26,686 nucleotides of DNA from an uncultured bacterium (GCA_905215045.1 CAJMOO010000021.1:1-26686), one strand, 5' to 3'. Positions 17,560-24,680 are shown, counted from the first letter of the stretch. Program-made: numbers and translations. The notes: generated by a model not told the origin, from the letters alone.

Positions 17560-19190
17560 AAAAAGTATATGTCATTGGACATCGCAATCCAGATACAGAT
17601 TCCATCTGTTCTGCGATCGCATACGCAAACTTAAAGAATCAAGTGGAAGGAAATGGATACGAAGCATATCGTGCCGGTAATATCAACGGCGAAACAAGAT
17701 ATGTATTGGATACATTTGGAATTAAAGATCCAAAATATGTTAGTGATGTAAGACCAAGATTAAAAGACGTAAATTTAAATCTAGTTAAAGGTGCAAAAGC
17801 GACAGATTCCCTGAAATCTGCACGTGAAATGATGCAGACAGAGAAGATCGTGTCTCTTCCAGTATTAGATGGAAAGAAAATGATCGGTCTGGTATCCATC
17901 AGTGATGTGTTGAAAGCAGATATGGATGTTTATGACAATGAAATCCTTGCCAAAGCAAAAACACCATATAAAAATGTTGTAGAAACATTAGATGGAACAC
18001 TTCAGGCAGGAGATATCGAAGGATATATCACAGAAGGTAAGTTAACAGTATCTGCCGCAAGTGTTGATACAATGGAAGAATTTGTAACAGCTAAAGATAC
18101 AGTGATCGTTGCAAACCGTGAAGATGCACAGATTGGTGCGATCCAGACAGGAGTACAGTGTGTTGTAGTATGCATGGGTACAGAAGTTACTGATAAAGTA
18201 TTAGAACTTGCAAAGGAAAAGAACTGCAGAATCATCACAACACCATATGATACATTTACAGCAAGCCGTTTGATCTGCCAGGCAATGCCAGTATCTTATA
18301 TCATGGCAACAGATACGATCGTATCTTTCAATGAAACAGATTTTGTAGATGATGTCAAAGAAGAGATGACAAAGAAACGTTTCCGTTACTTCCCTGTATT
18401 GAATGCAGATAACGAATTTGTAGGATTTATTTCCAGACGTCGTATCTTAGAATTCAACAAGAAACAGGTAATCTTAGTTGACCATAATGAAGTATCACAG
18501 GCAGTCGAAGGATTAGAAGAATGTGAGATCATGGAGATCATCGACCACCACAGAATCGGAAGTGTGGAAACTGTATCACCAGTTTACTTCAGAAATCAGC
18601 CAGTTGGATGTACAGGAACGATCGTTGCTCAGATGTACCGTGAACAGGGAATCGAGATTACAAAAGAGATGGCAGGATTAATGTGTTCTGCAATTCTTTC
18701 TGATACATTAATGTTCCGTTCTCCAACATGTACACCAGTGGACGAACAGATCGCGAGAGAATTAGCACAGATCGCAGGAATTGATGTAGAAGAACATGCC
18801 AAAGCAATGTTCCGTGCAGGAAGTGATTTAAGTGGTAAGACTCCAAACGAGATCTTCTACATGGATTATAAGAAATTCAATGCCGATACAATTGATTTTG
18901 GTGTTGGACAGATTACATCCATGGATCAGGGAGAATTAGATGATATCAAAGCATCAATCCTTGAATATATGGATTCTGTGAAAGAAGAACAGGGACTTGA
19001 TTACGTATTCTTTATGTTAACAAACATCTTAGATGAAACAACACATCTGCTGATCTGCGGACCAGAAGCTGAGGGAGTGATCGAACGCGGATTTGGTGTA
19101 ACACCAGAAGATAAAGTTGCAATTCTTCCTGGAGTTATGTCACGTAAGAAACAGATGATTCCTAATCTGTTGAATGCGTTTCAGCAGTAG
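17556..19190 (+). CDS. ppaC: Manganese-dependent inorganic pyrophosphatase with CBS-DRTGG regulatory insert (family II CBS-PPase)
   Basis: 544 residues, AAGGAGG before ATG. It hydrolyses pyrophosphate to phosphate in the cytoplasm, using Mn or Co. The catalytic DHH domain is split: N-terminal GHRNPDTDS (His9, Asp13, Asp15) and, after the insert, VDHNE and the IDHHRIG motif (Asp330-His331-His332). The insert holds CBS1 ~72-125 (IVSLPVLDGKKMIGLVSISDV), a DRTGG-like domain ~150-240, and CBS2 ~247-303 (RYFPVLNADNEFVGFISRR). The DHHA2 domain with MSRKKQMIPNL closes the protein. Family II CBS-PPases are inhibited by AMP/ADP and activated by ATP or diadenosine polyphosphates, so activity should follow energy state. 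Being coupled to a VanRS-like pair is unusual. Strong terminator at 19237. Confidence 0.93.
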   Translation: MKKVYVIGHRNPDTDSICSAIAYANLKNQVEGNGYEAYRAGNINGETRYVLDTFGIKDPKYVSDVRPRLKDVNLNLVKGAKATDSLKSAREMMQTEKIVSLPVLDGKKMIGLVSISDVLKADMDVYDNEILAKAKTPYKNVVETLDGTLQAGDIEGYITEGKLTVSAASVDTMEEFVTAKDTVIVANREDAQIGAIQTGVQCVVVCMGTEVTDKVLELAKEKNCRIITTPYDTFTASRLICQAMPVSYIMATDTIVSFNETDFVDDVKEEMTKKRFRYFPVLNADNEFVGFISRRRILEFNKKQVILVDHNEVSQAVEGLEECEIMEIIDHHRIGSVETVSPVYFRNQPVGCTGTIVAQMYREQGIEITKEMAGLMCSAILSDTLMFRSPTCTPVDEQIARELAQIAGIDVEEHAKAMFRAGSDLSGKTPNEIFYMDYKKFNADTIDFGVGQITSMDQGELDDIKASILEYMDSVKEEQGLDYVFFMLTNILDETTHLLICGPEAEGVIERGFGVTPEDKVAILPGVMSRKKQMIPNLLNAFQQ

Positions 19191-19236
19191 ATTGTAATAG
19201 TCTTTGATATGTATATGAGAAAAAATAAATAAGAAT

Positions 19237-19285
19237 AAGAGCCATCCGCCAGAGAATTTATGCTCGCCGGATGGCTCTTCTGTTA
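19237..19285 (+). terminator. Strong intrinsic terminator after the PPase gene
   Basis: AAGAGCCATCCG (19237-19248) pairs perfectly with CGGATGGCTCTT (19268-19279), a 12-bp stem, followed by a short T-rich tail. On the minus strand the stem is preceded by an A-rich stretch, so it may also stop transcription arriving from the convergent side. Confidence 0.88.
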
Positions 19286-19409
19286 TTAGCTACATTACAG
19301 TTAGTAAAAATTTTATTAGCTAATAATAAAATTCAAGATATAGATAAGATATACAATGATATACAGTATAGAAATAAATTAATGGAAGAGTATAAAATCT
19401 ATGAGAGGA
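19286..19409. other. AT-rich intergenic stretch, no gene seen
   Basis: Between the PPase terminator and repeat copy A. It contains a near-palindrome, TTTTATTA next to TAATAATAAAA around 19309-19331, and several ATATAC words. The only open frames are a few codons long with no ribosome site. Nothing functional can be supported. Confidence 0.5.
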
Positions 19410-19483
19410 TATAAAAAAGACCGCCCATCTGGGCGGTTACTTTTCTGAAAAGAGAGGATTAAAAAATATATATGAAAAACTAT
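19410..19483 (-). ncRNA. Candidate small RNA, repeat copy A
   Basis: Read on the minus strand: -35 TTGAAT (19517-19512), 16 bp, extended TGg plus -10 TATACT (19495-19490), predicted start near 19483, then ~73 nt ending in a stem ACCGCCC/GGGCGGT with loop and a run of six T. The transcribed body is identical to copies B and C except at the terminator, where both sides of the stem changed together (T-A to C-G relative to the others). The RNA would carry a 5'-side CCUCUC anti-ribosome-site motif and a CUUUU-CAG-AAAAG hairpin. It also terminates the ABC exporter gene upstream of it. Candidate only; expression unknown. Confidence 0.55.
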
Positions 19484-19489
19484 GTCTTA

Positions 19490-19564
19490 AGTATACCAAA
19501 ATCCCCGAGGCATTCAATATACAAAGTATGAACAATTCTAAAGAATTTATAAACAGTTCTAAAC
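19490..19564 (-). promoter_or_regulatory. Promoter and tandem 21-bp upstream repeats, copy A
   Basis: Minus-strand TTGAAT-16-TATACT promoter with TGg extension. Upstream lie two 21-bp units (19523-19543 and 19544-19564; the first reads AAAGTATGAACAATTCTAAAG on the plus strand) containing TTCTTTAGAA-like arms; the second unit of this copy is diverged. Possible activator or repressor sites. Confidence 0.5.
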
Positions 19565-19587
19565 AAAATAGGTTTCGACGTTGTTGT

Positions 19588-19607
19588 ACTTTTGACACTT
19601 ACATCAT
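19588..19607. mobile_element. Isolated right end of the MITE-like element
   Basis: ACTTTTGACACTTACATCAT is identical to the right terminal repeat of MITE copy 1 (13671-13690). No matching left end lies within ~300 bp. The stop codon and final Met-Met codons of the ABC exporter gene fall inside it. Confidence 0.65.
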
Positions 19608-21320
19608 ATGATAATATTTAGCATAAAGACCGCCAGAAGCAATTAGTTCTTCATGTGTTCCTCGTTCTTTGATCGTTTGTCCATCGATAACAAGAATTTC
19701 ATCTGCATTCTGGATCGTTGATAAACGATGGGCGATCGTGATTGTTGTTCGATTTTCAGACAAGGCGTCCAGACTCTTCTGGATATGCTGCTCGCTTTCA
19801 TTATCTAATGCGCTGGTAGCTTCATCTAAGATTAAGATTGGCGGGTTCTTTAAGAAGACTCTTGCAATAGAGATTCTTTGCTTCTGACCACCGGATAATC
19901 TTGTACCACGTTCTCCAACGAAAGTATCATAGCCATTAGGTAATGTCATAATAAAATCGTGGATATTGGCTTTCTTAGCAGCTTCGACAATTTCATCAAA
20001 GGTTGCATCAGGGTTTCCGTAAGCAATATTTTCTTTGACACTGCCGCCAAATAGATAAACATCCTGTTGAACAATACCGATGGAGCTTCTAAGACTCTCT
20101 AATTTTATATCCTTGATATTCTGACCACCGATCGTAATCAAACCATCTGTAATATCATAAAATCGAGGCAGCAGAGAACAGATCGTTGTTTTTCCACCAC
20201 CGGAAGGTCCAACGAGTGCAATGGATTTTCCTGATTTGATCGTGAAATCAATGTGATTTAATACAATCTCATTATCCTCGTAACTAAATGAGACATCATG
20301 ATAACAGATATCCCCATCAGGATGTTTCATATTAACGGCATCAACAGAATCTGTGATCTCAGGTTCAATATCAATAACAGACTGATAACGGATAAAACCA
20401 GACATACCTTTCTGGATCATTTCTGTTAATTCTACAAGAATCTGAATCGGGCTGATAAAGATTCCAATATACAATGCATACATAGCAAGGTCAGCAGCAC
20501 TCATCTGGCCAAGAGCGATAAAATAACCACCAGCAAGTAAAGTGACAAGATACATCATTCCTTGGAAAAATGTATTTCCACTCTGAAAACTTCCCATAGC
20601 ACGATAATTATCACGCTTGGAATCTAAAAATGCCTCATTTCCAGCACGAAATTTCTCACGTTCAATATCTTCATTTGCAAAAGACTGCACAATACGGATT
20701 CCAGCAAGGGAGTCTTGCAAAGAAGCATTGACATCACCAATCTTCCTGCGGTTATCAAGGAAGGTAGCCTGCATCTTACGGTTTTGCTTTGCACTGAAGA
20801 AGATCATCAGTAAAACGATCGCAAGAAGAATAATCGCTAATTTCCACTGAATGATAAACAGGAAAATAAAAGATCCAACGATCTTCACAAGAGAGATAAA
20901 TAAATTCTCAGGGCCGTGATGGGCAGCTTCGGAAATATCAAACAGATCAGAAACAAGACGGCTCATCATTTGTCCGGTGTTATGTTGATCATAATAGGAA
21001 AAAGAAAGATTTTCATAATGGTCAAACAGTTTACGGCGCATATCACGTTCCATCTGAGCTCCCATGATATGTCCCTGGCAGCTGACATAATATTTACAGA
21101 ACGCCTGAAAAATATAGCAGATAAATAAAATTCCCCCGATGATCGGAAGAGTCTTAAGGATCATAGAAGCATCCTTAAGAAATAAAGTCTTTGTAAGTGA
21201 ACGAAGGATCTGTGGATAAGCAAGATCAACCAGACTGATAAATGCTGCACAGATCAGATCAAAAATGAAGACTTTTTTGTAGGGTTTATAATATTGGATG
21301 AATTTTTGAAAAGTGCTCAT
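19599..21320 (-). CDS. ABC exporter, fused membrane and ATPase domains
   Basis: 573 residues, with AAGGAG 9 nt before ATG on the minus strand. It is a half-transporter of the ABCB/MsbA-LmrA type that exports lipids, drugs or peptides as a dimer. Membrane domain ~1-310 with about six helices (FIFDLICAAFISLVDLAYP, ILFICYIFQAFCKYYVS, LAIILLAIVLLMIFF, MMYLVTLLAGGYFIALG). ATPase domain ~335-573: Walker A GPSGGGKTT (~366-374), Q-loop GIVQQDVYLF, signature RLSGGQKQR (~476), Walker B ILILDEATSALD and switch His in IAHRLST. All catalytic residues are present. The protein ends GGLYAKYYHMM; the last codons and stop come from a MITE-like terminal repeat, so the native tail may have been replaced. Repeat copy B lies upstream and copy A downstream. 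Substrate unknown. Confidence 0.92.
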   Translation of the reverse strand: MSTFQKFIQYYKPYKKVFIFDLICAAFISLVDLAYPQILRSLTKTLFLKDASMILKTLPIIGGILFICYIFQAFCKYYVSCQGHIMGAQMERDMRRKLFDHYENLSFSYYDQHNTGQMMSRLVSDLFDISEAAHHGPENLFISLVKIVGSFIFLFIIQWKLAIILLAIVLLMIFFSAKQNRKMQATFLDNRRKIGDVNASLQDSLAGIRIVQSFANEDIEREKFRAGNEAFLDSKRDNYRAMGSFQSGNTFFQGMMYLVTLLAGGYFIALGQMSAADLAMYALYIGIFISPIQILVELTEMIQKGMSGFIRYQSVIDIEPEITDSVDAVNMKHPDGDICYHDVSFSYEDNEIVLNHIDFTIKSGKSIALVGPSGGGKTTICSLLPRFYDITDGLITIGGQNIKDIKLESLRSSIGIVQQDVYLFGGSVKENIAYGNPDATFDEIVEAAKKANIHDFIMTLPNGYDTFVGERGTRLSGGQKQRISIARVFLKNPPILILDEATSALDNESEQHIQKSLDALSENRTTITIAHRLSTIQNADEILVIDGQTIKERGTHEELIASGGLYAKYYHMM

Positions 21321-21397
21321 TGGTGATAACTCCTTTAAAGAAAAATTTGATTGTATACAAACAACCAGAGACTATCATACACCAATTTTTGAAAAAT

Positions 21398-21471
21398 AAA
21401 AAGACCGCTCAATAAAATGAGCGGTTACTTTTCTGAAAAGAGAGGATTAAAAAATATATATGAAAAACTAT
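21398..21471 (-). ncRNA. Candidate small RNA or leader, repeat copy B
   Basis: Minus strand: -35 TTGAAT (21505-21500), 16 bp, TGg TATACT (21483-21478), start near 21471, body identical to copies A and C, then terminator ACCGCTCA/TGAGCGGT (21404-21411 with 21418-21425) and CTTTTTATTTT. The ABC exporter start lies 78 bp further on in the same direction, so here the unit could act either as a free small RNA or as a terminated leader that lets some transcripts read into the transporter gene. Confidence 0.55.
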
Positions 21472-21477
21472 GTCTTA

Positions 21478-21552
21478 AGTATACCAAAATCCTCGAAGCA
21501 TTCAATATACAAAGTATGAACAATTCTAAAGAAAGTATAAACAGTTCTAAAG
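21478..21552 (-). promoter_or_regulatory. Promoter and tandem 21-bp upstream repeats, copy B
   Basis: TTGAAT-16-TATACT with TGg extension on the minus strand. Two 21-bp units upstream (21511-21531 and 21532-21552) differ at only two positions; each contains a TTCTTTAGAA palindromic core on the minus strand. The 21-bp period is two helical turns, placing both on one face of the DNA. Confidence 0.55.
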
Positions 21553-21555
21553 AAA

Positions 21556-21667
21556 TTGAATATATTCAAACAAAACTTGTTTAAATGAAGTATAAATGAT
21601 AAAATAATAATAGATAAAATATTATCTATTATTATTAAAAATATGAGATTTTGGATAAAATATTATC
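21556..21667 (+). promoter_or_regulatory. HipB-like gene promoter and operators
   Basis: GATAAAATATTATC occurs twice (21613-21626 and 21654-21667), 41 bp apart centre to centre. The first is embedded in a perfect 15-bp inverted repeat (21603-21617 with 21622-21636). A -35-like TTGTTT (21577-21582) is 17 bp before a TAAAAT (21600-21605). TTGAATATATTCAA (21556-21569) is a further perfect palindrome. These are likely autoregulatory sites of the following HTH protein. Confidence 0.6.
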
Positions 21668-21687
21668 TATAAAATGAGGAGAAATAA

Positions 21688-21966
21688 ATGGAACAATTAG
21701 TATGGGAAACAGCAGAAGAATTGGATCAGAAACTTGCACAAAGAGTACGAAAGATTAGAAAACGGCGTTCTATTTCTCAGATGAAATTAGCTTCTGTGAG
21801 TGGTGTAAGTTATGGTTCGATCAAAAGATTTGAGACAACAGGACAGATTTCATTAATTTCATTAACTAAGATAGCAATGGCATTAGATATCGCAGATGAA
21901 CTTAGAAACATTTTTACACAAGTACCATATCGGAATATTCAGGAGGTTATCAATGAGCGCAACTAA
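21688..21966 (+). CDS. HipB-like XRE-family helix-turn-helix protein (orphan antitoxin-type regulator)
   Basis: 92 residues, with GAGGAG before ATG. The HTH spans ~18-75: LAQRVRKIRKRRSISQMKLASVSGVSYGSIKRFETTGQISLISLTKIAMAL. This is the short-protein form found as the antitoxin/repressor gene just before HipA-type kinase toxins; the C-terminal RNIQEVINERN tail and an AGGAGG inside the last codons fit coupling to a downstream toxin gene. The toxin is missing: only small remnants follow. It probably binds the two GATAAAATATTATC sites upstream as a dimer. It could now be a plain autorepressor or regulate other loci, such as the flanking repeats, though their sequences share no obvious operator. 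Confidence 0.82.
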   Translation: MEQLVWETAEELDQKLAQRVRKIRKRRSISQMKLASVSGVSYGSIKRFETTGQISLISLTKIAMALDIADELRNIFTQVPYRNIQEVINERN

Positions 21967-22062
21967 AAGGTTACAAGTTATGTATGATGAAAAAAGATAT
22001 GTGTAGATATTATGGATCAGATAGAGGAATGTGTAAGAGATATGTTAGGAGAATATTTGTGA
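21953..22062 (+). pseudogene. Remnant of a HipA-family toxin gene (internal deletion)
   Basis: An ATG at 21953 overlaps the HTH gene and has AGGAGG 6 nt upstream, an excellent start. It encodes only MSATKRLQVMYDEKRYV before TAG (22004-22006). KRLQVMYD resembles the first strand of HipA N-terminal domains. In another frame 22012-22062 encodes MDQIEECVRDMLGEYL and a stop, which could be the surviving 3' end. A normal HipA is ~300-440 residues, so about 1 kb would be missing. The assignment rests on position and a short N-terminal likeness. Confidence 0.5.
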
Positions 22063-22066
22063 AATC

Positions 22067-22086
22067 ATGATGAGAGTGCCAAAACT
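22067..22086. mobile_element. Degenerate left end of the MITE-like element
   Basis: ATGATGAGAGTGCCAAAACT matches the left terminal repeat of copies 1 and 2 except at two positions. It directly follows the HipA remnant, so an element or a deletion through one may have removed the toxin body. Confidence 0.55.
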
Positions 22087-22102
22087 CAAATCATAATGCA
22101 AA

Positions 22103-22177
22103 TAAAAAGACCGCTCAATAAAATGAGCGGTTACTTTTCTGAAAAGAGAGGATTAAAAAATATATATGAAAAACTAT
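22103..22177 (-). ncRNA. Candidate small RNA, repeat copy C
   Basis: Minus strand: -35 TTGAAT (22211-22206), 16 bp, TGc TATACT (22189-22184), start near 22177, body identical to copies A and B, terminator ACCGCTCA/TGAGCGGT (22110-22117 with 22124-22131) followed by CTTTTTATTTG. The 16-bp promoter spacer differs at many positions from copies A and B while the hexamers, TGn and spacing are kept, as expected if the promoter is under selection. The hairpin can also stop plus-strand transcription from the HTH gene. Confidence 0.55.
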
Positions 22178-22183
22178 GTCTTA

Positions 22184-22258
22184 AGTATAGCAAAATCCTT
22201 CCTTTATTCAATATATAAAGTATGAACAATTCTAAAGAAAGTATAAACAGTTCTAAAG
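22184..22258 (-). promoter_or_regulatory. Promoter and tandem 21-bp upstream repeats, copy C
   Basis: TTGAAT-16-TATACT on the minus strand, with two 21-bp units upstream (22217-22237 and 22238-22258) identical to those of copy B. Confidence 0.55.
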
Positions 22259-22298
22259 AAATTATTGTAAATGTTAGTTGATCTTAGACATCCATATA

Positions 22299-22424
22299 AT
22301 GATGAGAGTGTCAAAAGTAAATTTTGCCACTCTCTGATGTACCAGGATTGTTCCATTGCTACGCAATTCCACAATCCTCGAACACCTCGAACTCCCATAA
22401 AATGGTGTGTTCAACTTACATCAT
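22299..22424. mobile_element. MITE-like element, copy 2 (internally deleted)
   Basis: Bases 22299-22412 match copy 1 (13476-13590) with few changes, including the GGATTGT/ACAATCC double hairpin and the CCTCGAAC tandem. It then jumps to the right end (CTTACATCAT, 22415-22424), losing the ~90 bp that hold the long palindrome. The shared stretch also has ATATAAT before the left end. The right end overlaps the last codons and stop of the dehydrogenase gene. Confidence 0.7.
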
Positions 22425-23597
22425 ATAATAATTTCTAGTTATCTCATCAGCAATTTTCTCAATATTACCATGCTTGACAGCATAATCAAGAATGCTATAT
22501 CGTTTGCGAACAGTATTTCCTTCTAAGATGCTTCGATAAAACAAATCATTGTCAATCCCCGCTTCCTGAGGATTTACAGGTGCATTTACATCTCTTAATA
22601 GTTGTGTAGTGTATTTTGCAGAGGGAGCCATTTTGAAAACAGATTCAGGAAGAGTGTCTTTCATCTCATCAAAGATTTTGGTAATGATTGGTGTGGCGAT
22701 TCCAACTTTAATGCCGTGAAGCTCTGGATTTTTGCCAGTTGCAATTACTGCCATTTCCCAGTAGTGACTCAGCATATGTTCTGCACCAGATGCAGGTCTT
22801 GAAACTCCGATCAATCCCATGGCAACACCAGTTAAGATCAGAGCCTCGATCAGATAAAAGATGGCATCTTCGTCACGTTTGGCGAGATCAAAGCGGGTAT
22901 CAACGACTTTATTGATTGCTTTTTGTACAAGCTTTACGATCGTTGCACAATAATATTCGCCGGTGATTTCATGAGAAAGTTTCCAATCGGCCAGAGCTGT
23001 AAGTTTTCCGATAATATCTCCATATCCAGCTAGGATCATTTTCATAGGAGCATTTTTCATAATATCGGTATCACCAATGATTGCATATGGAAGTGTTGCA
23101 GTGTAAGAAATTTTTCTTCCACCATTCATTAAAGGAGCACCAGAAGAAGCATATCCGTCCATAGATGGAGCTGTACATACAATTGTATAAGGAATACCAG
23201 TTCTTGAAGACATATATTTTGCCATGTCATTTAAAGTTCCAGAACCAACAGAGAGAATCATCTTTGTATCAGCAGGAAGTCCCATAAACATTTCTCCGAC
23301 AGCTTTTTCATCAGGAATTAAAATATTCTCACCGCGGTCGATCATTGTAAAAGACACGTCAAAATGATTTCCTTTTAACGTATGATAAACCTTTTCACCA
23401 GCAGCCTTCCAAGTATGATTATCACATAAGATATAGATTTTTTTACATTTAAAATCTTCTAGAATAGAAGGAAGCTCTGAAATTACATTATTTCCTATGA
23501 CAATCTTACGAATATCCAGATGATGTGTCTTTCCGCAACTGCAATGAAAGCTTACATTTGCCATTTCATTTATGTTCATGTTTAAAATCTCATCCAT
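22416..23597 (-). CDS. sn-Glycerol-1-phosphate dehydrogenase family protein (AraM/EgsA-like)
   Basis: 393 residues from ATG 23597, which has AGGAAAGGA upstream on the minus strand; an in-frame ATG at 23633 has no ribosome site. Members reduce dihydroxyacetone phosphate to sn-glycerol-1-phosphate with NAD(P)H and a divalent metal. Visible: nucleotide-binding SVGSGTLNDMAKY, the family block TAPSMDGYASSGAPL (metal-ligand Asp nearby), and the two His metal ligands in SGAEHMLSHYWE and ELHGIKVGIATP. The N-terminal HCSCGKTHHLDIRKI is typical of the bacterial AraM group. In Bacillus AraM supplies G1P for ether-type lipids; here the neighbour across the promoter is a GntR regulator with a HAD phosphatase, so a catabolic or detoxifying role is also possible. 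The C-terminal YYMM and stop derive from the MITE-like end. Confidence 0.88.
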   Translation of the reverse strand: MDEILNMNINEMANVSFHCSCGKTHHLDIRKIVIGNNVISELPSILEDFKCKKIYILCDNHTWKAAGEKVYHTLKGNHFDVSFTMIDRGENILIPDEKAVGEMFMGLPADTKMILSVGSGTLNDMAKYMSSRTGIPYTIVCTAPSMDGYASSGAPLMNGGRKISYTATLPYAIIGDTDIMKNAPMKMILAGYGDIIGKLTALADWKLSHEITGEYYCATIVKLVQKAINKVVDTRFDLAKRDEDAIFYLIEALILTGVAMGLIGVSRPASGAEHMLSHYWEMAVIATGKNPELHGIKVGIATPIITKIFDEMKDTLPESVFKMAPSAKYTTQLLRDVNAPVNPQEAGIDNDLFYRSILEGNTVRKRYSILDYAVKHGNIEKIADEITRNYYMM

Positions 23598-23636
23598 AAT
23601 AAAATCCTTTCCTAAATAAATTAACAATTTCATATG

Positions 23637-23753
23637 ACCAGTGGTTGCAAAAAAATGCTATTTACAACTTATATACTACCACTTGTAATATAAAAGTCAA
23701 TAAAAAATTGACAAATAAATTATAAATGGTAATATAAAATTATAACCAGTGGT
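23637..23753. promoter_or_regulatory. Divergent promoters with ACCAnTGGT operators
   Basis: Palindromic ACCAGTGGT occurs at 23637-23645 and 23745-23753, with the related ACCACTTGT at 23678-23686 and half-site AATGGT at 23725-23730. Plus strand: TTGACA (23708-23713), 16 bp, TAATAT (23730-23735), reading to the GntR gene. Minus strand: TTGACT, 16 bp, TAGTAT, reading to the dehydrogenase, with the ACCACTTGT site on its -10 region. The placement suggests the GntR protein represses both directions. Confidence 0.65.
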
Positions 23754-23849
23754 AATATAATGTTGATAAGTAGAAGATTACTTGTCACAAAAAGTAACAA
23801 ATGGTAAGATTATCACATAGTACATTTAAACATGAAGGGAAAGAACGAT

Positions 23850-24617
23850 ATGGCAAGAAAAACAGAACTTCTTTATATGAAATTATGTCATCAGTTAATG
23901 ATTGACTATCAAAATAAGCCATACTATTCTCCACTTCCAGGTGAACGTGAATTATGTGAGATCTATAAAGTAAGCCGTCCTACTGTAAGGAAAGCGTTGG
24001 AAGTATTGGAGAGTGAAGGCTGCATTGTAAGATTTGCGGGGAAAGGTGCATTTTTTATAGGAAATAAACAAGAAGAAAGCGAAGATGAGAATCCGGTTTC
24101 TACAAATATAGCATTTTATAATCAGGTAAGGCTTCGAGGAGATTATACAAGAAGTAAAGTTCTGTCACAGAAGGTAGAAACAGCAGATCAAGAAGTTGCA
24201 GAAGCACTTCAGATCAGGCAGGGAGACAGGGTGTTTTATCTGGAAAGACTGCGATATATCAACGAAGAATTATGGTCTATTTCTGATGCATATATTACGT
24301 ATGAAAAATGTCCAGAGTTAATGGAGTATGATTTTACAGAGAGATCTTTGCATAATACATTATCTAATTATGGGCATGTACCATCGAAAGCAAAGAGACA
24401 TTTGACGATTCGTAAGGCAGACGATTATGAATCTTTTAATCTTGGATTAGAAAAAGATGCACCAGTGTGCGTGGCAAAAACAGTCACGATGGATACGACA
24501 GGGAAACCGTTGGAGTATTCCGTGAGCAGAAGCGATGCATATCGTATGTCGATCGAACTTGTGCAGCAAAATAAGATCAAGGCAGACGAAACTGCAGCTT
24601 ATACCAATATCATGTAA
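23850..24617 (+). CDS. GntR family transcriptional regulator, HutC/UTRA type
   Basis: 255 residues. I prefer ATG 23850 (AAGGGA 9 nt upstream); ATG 23832 precedes that site. Winged helix ~1-70: LPGERELCEIYKVSRPTVRKALEVLESEGCIVRFAGKGAFFIG is the classic GntR HTH with wing. UTRA effector domain ~90-250: RGDYTRSKVLSQKVETAD, ALQIRQGDRVFYLERLRYINEELWSISDAYI, and PLEYSVSRSDAYRMSIEL at the end. UTRA domains bind small metabolites, often phosphosugars, which release DNA. The palindromes between this gene and the divergent dehydrogenase are probable targets, and the HAD phosphatase gene follows in the same direction, so the effector may be a glycerol- or sugar-phosphate. Confidence 0.92.
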   Translation: MARKTELLYMKLCHQLMIDYQNKPYYSPLPGERELCEIYKVSRPTVRKALEVLESEGCIVRFAGKGAFFIGNKQEESEDENPVSTNIAFYNQVRLRGDYTRSKVLSQKVETADQEVAEALQIRQGDRVFYLERLRYINEELWSISDAYITYEKCPELMEYDFTERSLHNTLSNYGHVPSKAKRHLTIRKADDYESFNLGLEKDAPVCVAKTVTMDTTGKPLEYSVSRSDAYRMSIELVQQNKIKADETAAYTNIM

Positions 24618-24680
24618 TTTAATATTTCCAATTCTTTTTTTGTAGTGGCAAGGCGGTCACGGGTATCAAAGGAAGAAGAT

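Noticed and set aside
19441..19531. A 19-codon ORF (starts MKNYVLSIPKS) repeated in all three copies of the small repeat, with AGAGAGG upstream
   Set aside because: The ribosome site is ~14 nt away, and differences between copies are mostly amino-acid changing and fall in what is the promoter spacer on the other strand. The pattern fits a minus-strand promoter better than a conserved peptide, though a peptide is not excluded.
22204..22398. Minus-strand ORF (contains SGYIREWQNLLLTLSS-like residues) seen in both MITE-like copies
   Set aside because: It runs across the hairpins and terminal repeat, has no ribosome site, and its tail differs completely between copies; it is a by-product of the repeated DNA.
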